A stretch of 11,831 bases of DNA from an uncultured Ruminococcus sp. (GCF_937915125.1 NZ_CALDMP010000012.1:1-11831), one strand, 5' to 3'. Positions 1-7,151 are shown, numbered from the stretch's first letter. Numbers and translations: made by a program. Notes: a model not told the origin generated them from the sequence alone.

Positions 1-1847
1 GGGAAGGAAAAGCCATATCCTGGCATATTGCACAAATGCTGAACCTGGATATGAATGCGGACAATCGTGTGGAATTCAACGAGATCACACGAAGCGGTAT
101 TCAGGCAGGTATGAGCCATCCCCATAAAATTGACCTGGATCTGGTGAATGCCCAGCAGGCACGCCGGATTCTCGATCGTCTGGTAGGCTATAAGCTCAGC
201 CCATTCCTGTGGAAAAAGGTGCGCCGGGGTTTGTCTGCTGGCCGTGTGCAGTCTGTGGCAGTACGTCTGGTGGTAGACCGTGAAAACGAGATCCGTGCCT
301 TTGTGCCCCAGGAATACTGGTCCATTGATGCAAAGTTCACTGCACCTCCGTCCCGGAAGATCTTTGGGGCAAAGCTGGTGAAAGTGGACGGCGCGCGTGT
401 GGATAAGACAGAGATTCCCACAAAAGAAGAAGCAGATGCACTGCTGGCACGGCTCCAGAATGCTGCGTATTCCGTGCAGAATGTCAAAAAGCGTGTCACA
501 AAAAGACATCCGGCACCGCCTTTTATTACCTCGACCCTCCAGCAGGATGCTTCCTATCGTTTGGGATTTCAGTCCAAGCGTACCATGAAAGTGGCACAGG
601 AACTGTATGAGGGCGTGGATATTGAGGGACTGGGTGCAGTCGGTCTGATCACCTATATGCGTACTGACAGTCTGCGTATCTCCGAAGAGGCGCAAAAAGC
701 CGCATCGGATTATGTCACTGCACAGTATGGTGCAGATTATCTGCCGCCGGAATCTCGTGTGTACAAATCCAAGAAAAATGCCCAGGATGCCCACGAAGCT
801 ATCCGCCCGTCTATGCCGGATCTGACACCGGATCGGGTAAAGTCCAGCCTGACAGCGGATCAGTTTAAGTTGTATAAGCTCATTTGGGAACGGTTTATTG
901 CCAGCCAGATGGCAGATGCACTTATGGATACTGTTTCCGTGGATATTGAAGCGGATAACTGTATCTTCAAGGCAACTGGTTCCACTGTGAAATTTGAGGG
1001 CTTTACAGTGCTGTACGATGACGCAAAGAGTGAAAAGGGCGAAAACAAGAATCTGCCGGAGCTGGAAAATGGCATGGAGATCAAGGTGAAGTCTCTGGAG
1101 GGGAATCAGCATTTCACCCAGGCACCGCCTCGCTATACCGAAGCAACGCTCATTAAGGCACTGGAAGAAAACGGAATCGGTCGTCCGAGTACCTATGCGC
1201 CTACGATCACTACCATTACGTCACACCTCTATGTGGAACGTGAGGGAAAACAGCTGAAGCCGACAGTGCTGGGCGAAGTGACCACGGAGCTGATGAAAGA
1301 GCATTTCGAGAATATTCTGGATGTGAAGTTCACTGCGGAAATGGAAAATAACCTGGATGAAGTGGAACAGGGCCAAAAGAGCTGGGTGGCAACCCTGGAG
1401 GATTTCTACGGTGACTTCTCCAGGACACTGGAAACTGCCGAGGAAAAAATGGAAGGCAAACGTGTCAAGGTACCGGACGAGGAAACGGATATTGTCTGCG
1501 ATCAGTGCGGCAGAAATATGGTCATCAAGATCGGAAAATACGGCCGGTTTCTGGCTTGCCCAGGATTCCCGGAGTGTAAGAACACCAAGAAGATCGTTCA
1601 GGAAACTGCCGGTAGCTGTCCGCTCTGCGGCGGTAAGATCATTCTGAAAAAATCCAAGCGTGGACGCAGCTTTTATGGATGTAATGCCTATCCGGACTGC
1701 AATTTCATGACCTGGAATGTTCCCACGGAGGAAAAATGTCCGGAGTGCGGCTCGACGCTGTTTCAGAAGGGCGGAAAGTCGGGTACACTTGTCTGCGAAA
1801 AGCCGAACTGCGGCTACTCCCGTCCTGTGGGCGGAGGTGCGTCATGA
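1..1847 (+). CDS. topA: DNA topoisomerase I, 5' end outside the window
   Basis: Type IA topoisomerase that relaxes negatively supercoiled DNA through a 5'-phosphotyrosine intermediate. The reading frame is open to the left edge (first full codon at 3), so the first ATG at 36 is internal. The first visible residues, EGKAISWH, match the end of the Toprim DxDxEG motif; I estimate about 110 residues are missing. The catalytic tyrosine is in ITYMRTDS, with Tyr encoded at 654-656. The helix motif GLSAGRVQSVAVRLV and the GIGRPSTYA motif are intact. Three four-cysteine zinc ribbons end the protein. 614 residues are visible. The stop overlaps the trmFO start (ATGA, 1844-1847), which suggests translational coupling. 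One oddity: the residue after EG is Lys (codon 9-11), where the family usually has Glu. The identity is secure. Confidence 0.97.
   Translation, partial: EGKAISWHIAQMLNLDMNADNRVEFNEITRSGIQAGMSHPHKIDLDLVNAQQARRILDRLVGYKLSPFLWKKVRRGLSAGRVQSVAVRLVVDRENEIRAFVPQEYWSIDAKFTAPPSRKIFGAKLVKVDGARVDKTEIPTKEEADALLARLQNAAYSVQNVKKRVTKRHPAPPFITSTLQQDASYRLGFQSKRTMKVAQELYEGVDIEGLGAVGLITYMRTDSLRISEEAQKAASDYVTAQYGADYLPPESRVYKSKKNAQDAHEAIRPSMPDLTPDRVKSSLTADQFKLYKLIWERFIASQMADALMDTVSVDIEADNCIFKATGSTVKFEGFTVLYDDAKSEKGENKNLPELENGMEIKVKSLEGNQHFTQAPPRYTEATLIKALEENGIGRPSTYAPTITTITSHLYVEREGKQLKPTVLGEVTTELMKEHFENILDVKFTAEMENNLDEVEQGQKSWVATLEDFYGDFSRTLETAEEKMEGKRVKVPDEETDIVCDQCGRNMVIKIGKYGRFLACPGFPECKNTKKIVQETAGSCPLCGGKIILKKSKRGRSFYGCNAYPDCNFMTWNVPTEEKCPECGSTLFQKGGKSGTLVCEKPNCGYSRPVGGGAS
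1497..1811 (+). other. topA: three C-terminal zinc ribbons of TopA
   Basis: Three Cys4 modules are seen in the TopA frame. The first begins CDQCG and closes at the Cys codon 1575-1577. The second begins CPLCG (Cys codon 1617-1619) and closes at 1698-1700. The third begins CPECG (1737-1739) and closes at 1809-1811. In family members these ribbons bind single-stranded DNA and help strand passage. The third ribbon ends just before the stop, so the C-terminus looks complete. Confidence 0.9.
1833..1837 (+). promoter_or_regulatory. ribosome binding site that fixes the trmFO start
   Basis: GGAGG lies six bases before ATG 1844 and inside the end of topA. It selects 1844 over the in-frame upstream ATG at 1736, which would add 36 residues encoded by the topA zinc-ribbon region in another frame and unlike the TrmFO family. 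Confidence 0.8.
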
Positions 1848-3154
1848 GTCAGGTGACAGTCATTGGCGGTGGTCTTGCCGGATGCGAAGCGGCATGGCAG
1901 CTGGCAGAGGCTGGTTTTTCTGTGCATCTGCTGGAGATGAAGCCGGTGCAGTATACCCCGGCACATCACTATGAAGGACTGGCAGAACTGGTCTGTTCCA
2001 ACTCCCTGAAAGCAGACCGCATCAATTCTGCGGCAGGTCTGCTCAAGGCGGAAATGACACGGTTGGGTTCACTGCTGATGCAGTGTGCCCGGAAGTCTGC
2101 CGTTGCTGCCGGCGGTGCGCTGGCAGTGGATCGGAAACAGTTTTCCGATCTGGCGACGAAGGCAATCCGAAATCACCCGAATATCACGCTGGAAACGGCT
2201 GTGGTGGAGAAAATCCCTGATACGCCTACGGTTGTTGCCACAGGGCCGCTGACGGCTGGAAAACTGGCGGAGGATATCGAAAAACGCTGTGGTACAAGAC
2301 TGAGCTTTTTTGATGCGGCGGCGCCCATTGTCAGCTTTGAGAGTCTGGACAAGGAAAAGATATTTTTCGCTGCACGATACGGCAGGGGCGATGCGGATTA
2401 TATCAACTGTCCCATGAACAAAGAGGAATATGAGAACTTTTATCAAGCACTGGTAACTGCGGAGCGTGCGCCTTTGCACGACTGCGACAAGGATGCTTTC
2501 CGGGTGTATGAGGGATGTATGCCCATTGAGGTGCTGGCATCCCGGGGTATGGATACCATGCGGTTTGGGCCGCTGAAGCCTGTGGGGCTGACGGATCCCC
2601 GGACAGGACACCGTCCCTGGGCAGTGGTACAGCTGCGTCAGGAAAACCGGGAGGGCACCATGTACAATCTGGTGGGATTCCAGACGAATCTGCGCTTTCC
2701 GGAACAGCGCCGGGTATTCTCTATGATTCCGGGGCTGGAACATGCGGAGTTCCATCGGTATGGTGTGATGCACCGGAATTCCTTTCTGGATAGTCCCCGG
2801 CTGCTGAATGCGGATTATGCATTCCGTGGGGCAGAGGATCTCTATTTTGCTGGTCAAATGACAGGTGTAGAGGGTTATATGGAATCTGCGGCAAGCGGTA
2901 TTCTCGCCGGAAAAAATCTGGCACGGCAATTACGAGGCAAGCCGCCCCTCATCCTGCCCAGAGAGACCATGATGGGTGCACTTGCCGCATATATCAGCAG
3001 CGCACCTACGGAGAATTTCCAGCCCATGGGAGCCAATATGGGTATCCTGCCGGATCTGCCGGAGCGTATCCGTGGCAAGCAGGAAAAATATCAGGCATAC
3101 GCAGACCGGGCAATGGCAGCACTGGAATCCTATCTGTCAGAAAACGATTCCTGA
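1844..3154 (+). CDS. trmFO: tRNA (uracil-5-)-methyltransferase TrmFO (folate/FAD dependent)
   Basis: Makes 5-methyluridine at position 54 of the tRNA T-loop, using methylenetetrahydrofolate as carbon donor and reduced FAD, in the cytoplasm. The protein starts MSQVTVIGGGLAGCEAA, with the FAD-binding GxGxxG-type loop at residues 8-13. Conserved blocks include LVCSNSLKAD (Cys51), NCPMN (Cys189), YEGCMPIE (Cys225) and GVEGYMESAASG near the C-terminus. Cys51 and Cys225 seem to match the catalytic cysteines 53 and 226 of the Bacillus subtilis enzyme. The length is 436 residues, close to the usual 435 or so. It overlaps topA by 4 bp, a pairing common in Firmicutes. No clear terminator is seen after its stop. 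Confidence 0.97.
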   Translation: MSQVTVIGGGLAGCEAAWQLAEAGFSVHLLEMKPVQYTPAHHYEGLAELVCSNSLKADRINSAAGLLKAEMTRLGSLLMQCARKSAVAAGGALAVDRKQFSDLATKAIRNHPNITLETAVVEKIPDTPTVVATGPLTAGKLAEDIEKRCGTRLSFFDAAAPIVSFESLDKEKIFFAARYGRGDADYINCPMNKEEYENFYQALVTAERAPLHDCDKDAFRVYEGCMPIEVLASRGMDTMRFGPLKPVGLTDPRTGHRPWAVVQLRQENREGTMYNLVGFQTNLRFPEQRRVFSMIPGLEHAEFHRYGVMHRNSFLDSPRLLNADYAFRGAEDLYFAGQMTGVEGYMESAASGILAGKNLARQLRGKPPLILPRETMMGALAAYISSAPTENFQPMGANMGILPDLPERIRGKQEKYQAYADRAMAALESYLSENDS

Positions 3155-3216
3155 AAACGAAAAAAACACCATGCCGTACAAAAGCATACCCAAACCAACC
3201 AACGGAGGGATAAAAC

Positions 3217-3906
3217 ATGAAACCACAATACATTGCGGCTGTACTGGCAGTTTGTCTGAGTGAATGCGTTCTGACCGGATGTATCACGGACGGCGGAACA
3301 CGTACTTCTTCCAGTGAAGAAACTAGGGAAACCACTGTCACCACTGATTATATCGAATATGAGAAGAAACCTGTTATCTACCTCTATCCCGAAGAAGAAA
3401 CCGAAGTCAGCGTCAGGCTGGATTTTGCCGGGGAACTGACCTGCACCTACCCGGCATATGAGAACGGCTGGAATGTCATTGCCCAGCCCGATGGTACATT
3501 GACAAACCTTGCAGACGGAAAGGAATATTCCTATCTGTACTGGGAAGGCATGTCTCAGACTGCATGGGATATGTCCGAGGGCTTTGTGGTCAAGGGCGAG
3601 GATACTGCCCATTTTTTGCAGGAAACCCTGTCCGCAATGGGTCTGACGCCAAGGGAGTACAACGAGTTTATTGTCTACTGGCTTCCCCGGATGCAGGAGA
3701 ATCCCTATAACCTCATTACTTTCCAGCAGGATGCATATACGGATGCTGCAAAGCTGGAAATTACGCCGGAACCGGACAGCGTGCTGCGTGTGTTTATGGC
3801 ATATCAGGCACTGGACGAACCGCTCACAGTGGAAGAAGCGGAGATCGAACCGTTCACACGGAATGGATTTGCCGTGGTCGAATGGGGCGGCACGGAGGTA
3901 GAGTAA
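3217..3906 (+). CDS. putative lipoprotein of unknown function
   Basis: I do not recognise a function. The 229-residue product starts with a short signal peptide ending in the lipobox LTGC (Cys22), so it is probably lipid-anchored on the outer face of the membrane. A Ser/Thr/Glu-rich linker (about 23-50) follows, then a compact domain with KPVIYLYPEEE (51-61), TYPAYENGW (77-85), SYLYWEG (105-111), EFIVYWLPRMQ (150-160) and a last strand ending VVEWGG. I have an impression of similar lipoproteins in gut Clostridia, but cannot name a domain. The aromatic blocks suggest a beta-rich fold. A strong GGAGGG site (3204-3209) lies seven bases before the ATG. The signal core is odd: Glu16 and cysteines 13 and 17 interrupt the hydrophobic stretch. 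The next gene starts on the base after its stop. Confidence 0.85.
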   Translation: MKPQYIAAVLAVCLSECVLTGCITDGGTRTSSSEETRETTVTTDYIEYEKKPVIYLYPEEETEVSVRLDFAGELTCTYPAYENGWNVIAQPDGTLTNLADGKEYSYLYWEGMSQTAWDMSEGFVVKGEDTAHFLQETLSAMGLTPREYNEFIVYWLPRMQENPYNLITFQQDAYTDAAKLEITPEPDSVLRVFMAYQALDEPLTVEEAEIEPFTRNGFAVVEWGGTEVE

Positions 3907-4137
3907 ATGGGAATCGTTCTGGGGCTGGGACTGATGATTTTTCTGATATTTGCAGTGCCGGCAGTGATGCTATTGATCGGAAGCATTCTGTTTTTTTGCT
4001 TCTGGCATAAAAATCAGAAAACTCTATTGTTGGTTCTGGGAATCGTTAGTCTGGTACTCATGGCGATTTGCATAATTTTAGCAGGGATTGGCTTGCTGAT
4101 GATGCTTGGACCATTGAACTATGCCGGAATTTTTTAG
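3907..4137 (+). CDS. small two-helix membrane protein, unknown function
   Basis: A 76-residue protein made almost wholly of two hydrophobic segments, about residues 3-33 and 39-68, joined by the short basic turn HKNQK. The short positive loop probably faces the cytoplasm, placing both ends outside. No soluble domain and no family is recognised. It is supported by a GGAGG site at 3894-3898 with good spacing and by starting directly after the TAA of the lipoprotein gene, which implies coupled translation and perhaps joint function of the pair. The stop (4135-4137) lies six bases before the left end of the MITE-like element, so its original 3' region may have been displaced. Confidence 0.7.
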   Translation: MGIVLGLGLMIFLIFAVPAVMLLIGSILFFCFWHKNQKTLLLVLGIVSLVLMAICIILAGIGLLMMLGPLNYAGIF

Positions 4138-4143
4138 GAACAA

Positions 4144-4308
4144 GGGCATCTCTAAAAACCCCGAATCCGTCAGATGTGGTGCAGATTTGCGACAGATTCC
4201 CTTGCGGAAAAACGCAGGAATACTCGATGTATTTCAAGTTTTTCCACAAGGGAAGATGGCGTAAAGATGCGCCGCAGATGACGGGTGAGCGGGTTTTTAG
4301 AGGTGACC
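4144..4308. mobile_element. MITE-like 165-bp palindromic element with 4-bp target duplication
   Basis: The ends are inverted repeats: 4144-4161 (GGGCATCTCTAAAAACCC) and 4291-4308, identical at 16 of 18 positions. The four bases just outside each end are both ACAA (4140-4143 and 4309-4312), as expected of a target site duplication. There is no transposase inside, so it would be non-autonomous and moved by an unlinked enzyme. The element is palindromic almost throughout: an inner block at 4167-4213 pairs with 4238-4284, and the tip AATAC-TCGAT-GTATT at 4219-4233 closes it, with the axis at about 4226. As RNA it would form one long hairpin between the small membrane protein gene and plsX. Which insertion sequence family drives it is not known from the sequence. 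A short reading frame across it (4068-4316) is not credible as a gene. Confidence 0.82.
4171..4279. repeat. AGAT motifs at 11-base spacing in both arms of the MITE
   Basis: The left arm has CAGAT at 4171, 4182 and 4193. The right arm has AGAT at 4254, 4265 and 4276. Both series step by exactly 11 bases. When the arms are paired, each left GA (4173-4174, 4184-4185, 4195-4196) faces a right GA (4277-4278, 4266-4267, 4255-4256), giving three tandem G-A/A-G mismatches flanked by normal pairs. Other defects in this 47-bp block are one A-G, one C-A and three G-U wobbles. Confidence 0.75.
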
Positions 4309-4337
4309 ACAAATGAAATTGATGAATCAGGCGTTAG

Positions 4338-4384
4338 AATTGAGGAATGACGGAAAAGTCCGCGTCATTCTTCACTCCTAATTC
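4338..4384. repeat. imperfect inverted repeat before plsX
   Basis: The stem GAATGACG (4345-4352) pairs perfectly with CGTCATTC (4363-4370) around a ten-base loop. Outside it, GAATTGAG (4338 on) partly matches the complement of CACTCCTAATTC (to 4384). No T-run follows, so it is not a standard intrinsic terminator. It looks like a degraded intergenic repeat lying in the leader of plsX. Nothing else is recognised in 4309-4423. Confidence 0.55.
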
Positions 4385-4423
4385 CTCATTCTGAAGAAAA
4401 CGAAATGGGGGAACTCAAAAATC

Positions 4424-5437
4424 GTGAACATTTTAATAGACGCATTCGGCGGAGACAACGCACCGCTGGAGGTCATCCGGGGCAGCGCTCAGGCTGTGAA
4501 AGAACTGGGCGTGACTATGACCTTGGTAGGTGACTCGGACAAGATCAAGGACTGCGCTGCCAAAAATAATATTGCCCTGGATGGCATGGAAATTCTCCAT
4601 GCACCGGCAGTGTTCGACATCCACGAGGAGCCGACTACGCTGCTGAAACAGCATGCGGACAGCTCCATGGCAGTGGGGATGCAGGCGCTCCACGATGGCA
4701 AGGGCGATGCCTTTGTCTGCGCCGGAAGTACCGGAGCACTGCTGGTGGGGGCAACCTTTCTTGTAAAGCGTATCCCCGGTATCAAACGTGCCGCAGCCGC
4801 ACCGGTATTGCCCACAGAAAAGTTGCCTTTTATCCTCATTGACGGCGGTGCAAATAATGACTGCCGCCCGGAAATGCTGGTACAGTTTGCTATTATGGGC
4901 AGTGCCTACATGCAGAATGTCATGGGCGTGGAAAATCCCCGTGTGGCACTTCTGAACGTAGGTGCAGAGGAAACAAAGGGCAGAGAACTGGAACTGGAAT
5001 CCTATGTCCAGCTGGCACAGGCACCGGTCAATTTTATTGGGAATATCGAAGCCCGGGAATTGCCCACTGGTGCGGCAGATGTGGTCGTGACAGACGGCTT
5101 TACAGGCAATGTAGCGCTGAAGCTGTACGAGGGCATGGGCAAATTCATGGCACACCAGATGAAGGGGAATCTCTTTGCTGGTTTCACCGGAAAACTGGCG
5201 GCGCTACTCATTCTGCCGAAGATCAAGGCACTGACGAAAAAAATGGATTATAAGGCAGTGGGCGGTGCTGTGATGCTGGGTGTTCAGAAGCCTGTCATCA
5301 AGGCGCATGGCAGTTCAGATGCTATCGCATTTTTCAATGCCATTCGGCAGGCACGGGACTGTGTTGCCGGAAATGTGGTGCAGACCATAACAGAGACCGT
5401 TTCTGCCATGCGGTCGGAAAAAATCGGAGGAAAGTAA
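4424..5437 (+). CDS. plsX: phosphate acyltransferase PlsX
   Basis: Converts acyl-ACP and phosphate to acyl-phosphate, the donor used by PlsY in the first step of phospholipid synthesis; a peripheral membrane enzyme. The 337-residue product has the N-terminal signature IDAFGGDNAP (5-14), the GSTGALLVG loop (101-109), the block NFIGNIEARE followed by DVVVTDGFTGNVALK, and VIKAHGSSDA (291-300). Length fits the family (about 330-345). The start is GTG 4424, with GGGGG at 4407-4411 as a rather distant ribosome binding site; the family N-terminus supports this start. The usual neighbours acpP and fabD/fabG are absent between it and rnc. Transcripts entering from upstream would cross two hairpins before this gene. 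The stop is four bases before the rnc start. Confidence 0.96.
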   Translation: MNILIDAFGGDNAPLEVIRGSAQAVKELGVTMTLVGDSDKIKDCAAKNNIALDGMEILHAPAVFDIHEEPTTLLKQHADSSMAVGMQALHDGKGDAFVCAGSTGALLVGATFLVKRIPGIKRAAAAPVLPTEKLPFILIDGGANNDCRPEMLVQFAIMGSAYMQNVMGVENPRVALLNVGAEETKGRELELESYVQLAQAPVNFIGNIEARELPTGAADVVVTDGFTGNVALKLYEGMGKFMAHQMKGNLFAGFTGKLAALLILPKIKALTKKMDYKAVGGAVMLGVQKPVIKAHGSSDAIAFFNAIRQARDCVAGNVVQTITETVSAMRSEKIGGK

Positions 5438-5440
5438 GCA

Positions 5441-6148
5441 ATGGAACATACCGAATATGTGGATCTGGGACGGTTTGAGACCTACATCCATTATCATTTT
5501 CATGACAAACATCTGCTGCTGGAGGCACTTTCTCACTCCTCCTATGCAAATGAAAAGCGCAAGACACGCAACAGCAATGAACGGCTGGAATTTCTGGGTG
5601 ACAGCGTGCTGTCTATCGTAGTGTCTGAATTTTTGTTTCATAAATACCCCAATATGCCGGAGGGCGAGCTGACAAAGCTTCGTGCCTCTATGGTCTGTGA
5701 AAAGGCGCTCCATGTCTTTGCGCAGGAGATCCATCTGGGCGAGTTCCTGCTGCTGGGAAAGGGTGAAGAACACACCGGCGGCAGAGAGCGTTCCTCTATT
5801 CTGGCAGATGCCTTCGAAGCAGTCATTGCGGCAATTTTCCTGGACGGCGGCATGGATGCGGCAAAGCGTCATATTCTGCGGTTTATTCCCGACAATCCCG
5901 GGGAAAAGGAACCCATTGGATTCCAGGATTACAAGACCCAGCTGCAGGAAGTCGTCCAGAAGAACCCGGAGGAAAAGGTGGAATATGTACTGGTCAGCGA
6001 ATCCGGTCCCGATCATGATAAGGCGTTTAAAGTGGAGGTCTGTCTGAATTCTAACGTCATCGGTACGGGCGTCGGACACAGCAAAAAGGCGGCAGAACAG
6101 CTGGCGGCAAAGGAAGCCTTGTCGCTCATGGGCTATGGCAAAGCATAA
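5441..6148 (+). CDS. rnc: ribonuclease III
   Basis: Double-strand-specific endoribonuclease that processes rRNA precursors and structured mRNA. The 235-residue protein has the signature NERLEFLGDSVL with catalytic acids Glu47, Glu50 and Asp54, and the second acid pair in LADAFEAV, Asp123 and Glu126. All four metal-binding acids expected of an active enzyme (Glu47, Asp54, Asp123, Glu126) are present. A dsRNA-binding domain covers about 162-232, with DYKTQLQE at its start and GHSKKAAEQLAAKEAL as its last helix. GGAGG at 5426-5430 lies ten bases before the ATG. The end overlaps the next gene by 14 bp. The long hairpins in the surrounding transcript (MITE, 8010-8046) are plausible substrates, but that is only inference. 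Confidence 0.97.
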   Translation: MEHTEYVDLGRFETYIHYHFHDKHLLLEALSHSSYANEKRKTRNSNERLEFLGDSVLSIVVSEFLFHKYPNMPEGELTKLRASMVCEKALHVFAQEIHLGEFLLLGKGEEHTGGRERSSILADAFEAVIAAIFLDGGMDAAKRHILRFIPDNPGEKEPIGFQDYKTQLQEVVQKNPEEKVEYVLVSESGPDHDKAFKVEVCLNSNVIGTGVGHSKKAAEQLAAKEALSLMGYGKA

Positions 6149-7151
6149 GACACTTGCCTTTTTCATTCCCCATCGGGGATGTCCACACCAGTGTAGCTTC
6201 TGCGACCAGCGTACCATCAGCGGCACCCAGAATGCCCCGGAACCGATGGAGATCGCACAGACCTGCCGGGAAATGCTGGAACGTTCTGCGCCATTGGAGT
6301 CAGCAGAGATCGCCTTTTTTGGCGGTAGCTTTACGGCAGTGGAGACGGAATATCAGATTGCGCTGCTAGAGGCGGCACAGCCTTTTCTGGGGGCAGGAAA
6401 ATTCCAGGGCATCCGTATTTCCACACGTCCCGATGCCATTGATTGGGAGGTTCTGGAACGGCTGAAACAATACCACGTGACAGCAATTGAACTGGGTGCA
6501 CAGAGTATGTCAGATGCGGTTCTCACAGCAAATGCACGTGGGCATACGGCGCAGGCTGTCCGGGATGCAAGTGCAGCGATCCGCAGCGCCGGGTTTTCCT
6601 TGGGATTGCAGCAGATGGTGGGACTGTATGGCAGTACTTTGGCGGATGAATATGACACGCTGGAAGAGCTGCTCCGATGCAGACCGGATACCATGCGGAT
6701 CTATCCCACAGTGGTGCTGGAGGGAACGAAGCTGGCGGAATGCTGTCAGGATGGCGTTTATCCGGTATTAACGCAGGAGGAAGTATTGGAATTCTGTGCA
6801 GACGCTCTGTGTCGCTGTGCCCAGGAAGGTGTGCGTGTCATCCGGCTGGGACTTCATGATACACCGTCCATCCGGGAACGGATGATTGCCGGGTATTATC
6901 ATCCGGCGTATCGGGAGTTGGTGGAGTCCAGACTGTACCGCCGTGTGTTGGAACAAGCGGCGGAGGATGATGGAAAACCGGAATTGTTTGTGGAAACCGC
7001 ACTGGGAACCTTGAGTAAACTGTTGGGACAGCATGGGTGTAACCGAAAGTGGCTGGCGGAGCGTGGGGTGACGCTGAAAGCTGTGGAAACAACGGATGTG
7101 TTGTCCGGTAAGCTCCGTGTCGGCAAAAGATCATACGATCTGTTTTCGTGA
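6135..7151 (+). CDS. Elp3-like radical SAM protein without acetyltransferase domain
   Basis: A 338-residue radical SAM enzyme. The iron-sulphur cluster motif is unusually close to the N-terminus: CPHQCSFC with Cys16, Cys20 and Cys23. GGSFTA (63-68) is the SAM-binding glycine motif. A block at about 190-198, YPTVVLEGT, resembles the YPTLVIRGT segment of Elp3, the tRNA-modifying subunit of Elongator. The protein ends about where Elp3 would start its GNAT acetyltransferase domain, so that domain is missing. Such short Elp3-like proteins are often found between rnc and smc in Clostridia; their substrate is, to my knowledge, not established, and RNA modification is a guess from the family. It starts inside rnc with no good ribosome binding site (AGGAAG at 6111 is 18 bases away), so translation is probably coupled to rnc. 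Confidence 0.88.
   Translation: MAKHKTLAFFIPHRGCPHQCSFCDQRTISGTQNAPEPMEIAQTCREMLERSAPLESAEIAFFGGSFTAVETEYQIALLEAAQPFLGAGKFQGIRISTRPDAIDWEVLERLKQYHVTAIELGAQSMSDAVLTANARGHTAQAVRDASAAIRSAGFSLGLQQMVGLYGSTLADEYDTLEELLRCRPDTMRIYPTVVLEGTKLAECCQDGVYPVLTQEEVLEFCADALCRCAQEGVRVIRLGLHDTPSIRERMIAGYYHPAYRELVESRLYRRVLEQAAEDDGKPELFVETALGTLSKLLGQHGCNRKWLAERGVTLKAVETTDVLSGKLRVGKRSYDLFS

Noticed and set aside
2069..2929. 286-codon open frame on the minus strand inside trmFO
   Set aside because: It is fully covered by trmFO, has low-complexity His/Pro/Arg-rich content without a domain, and no supporting start context.
1736..3154. Longer trmFO from the ATG at 1736
   Set aside because: The extra 36 residues are an out-of-frame reading of the TopA zinc-ribbon region; the GGAGG at 1833-1837 and the family N-terminus place the start at 1844.
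3155..3216. Promoter or terminator between trmFO and the lipoprotein gene
   Set aside because: Only a ribosome binding site is clear in these 62 bases; there is no stem with a T-run and no convincing -35/-10 pair.
4068..4316. 82-codon frame running through the MITE
   Set aside because: It overlaps the end of the small membrane protein gene, lacks a ribosome binding site, and its sequence is set by the palindromic element.
5315..6226. 303-codon open frame on the minus strand across plsX, rnc and the radical SAM gene
   Set aside because: It spans three well-identified genes in the opposite direction and shows no recognisable domain.
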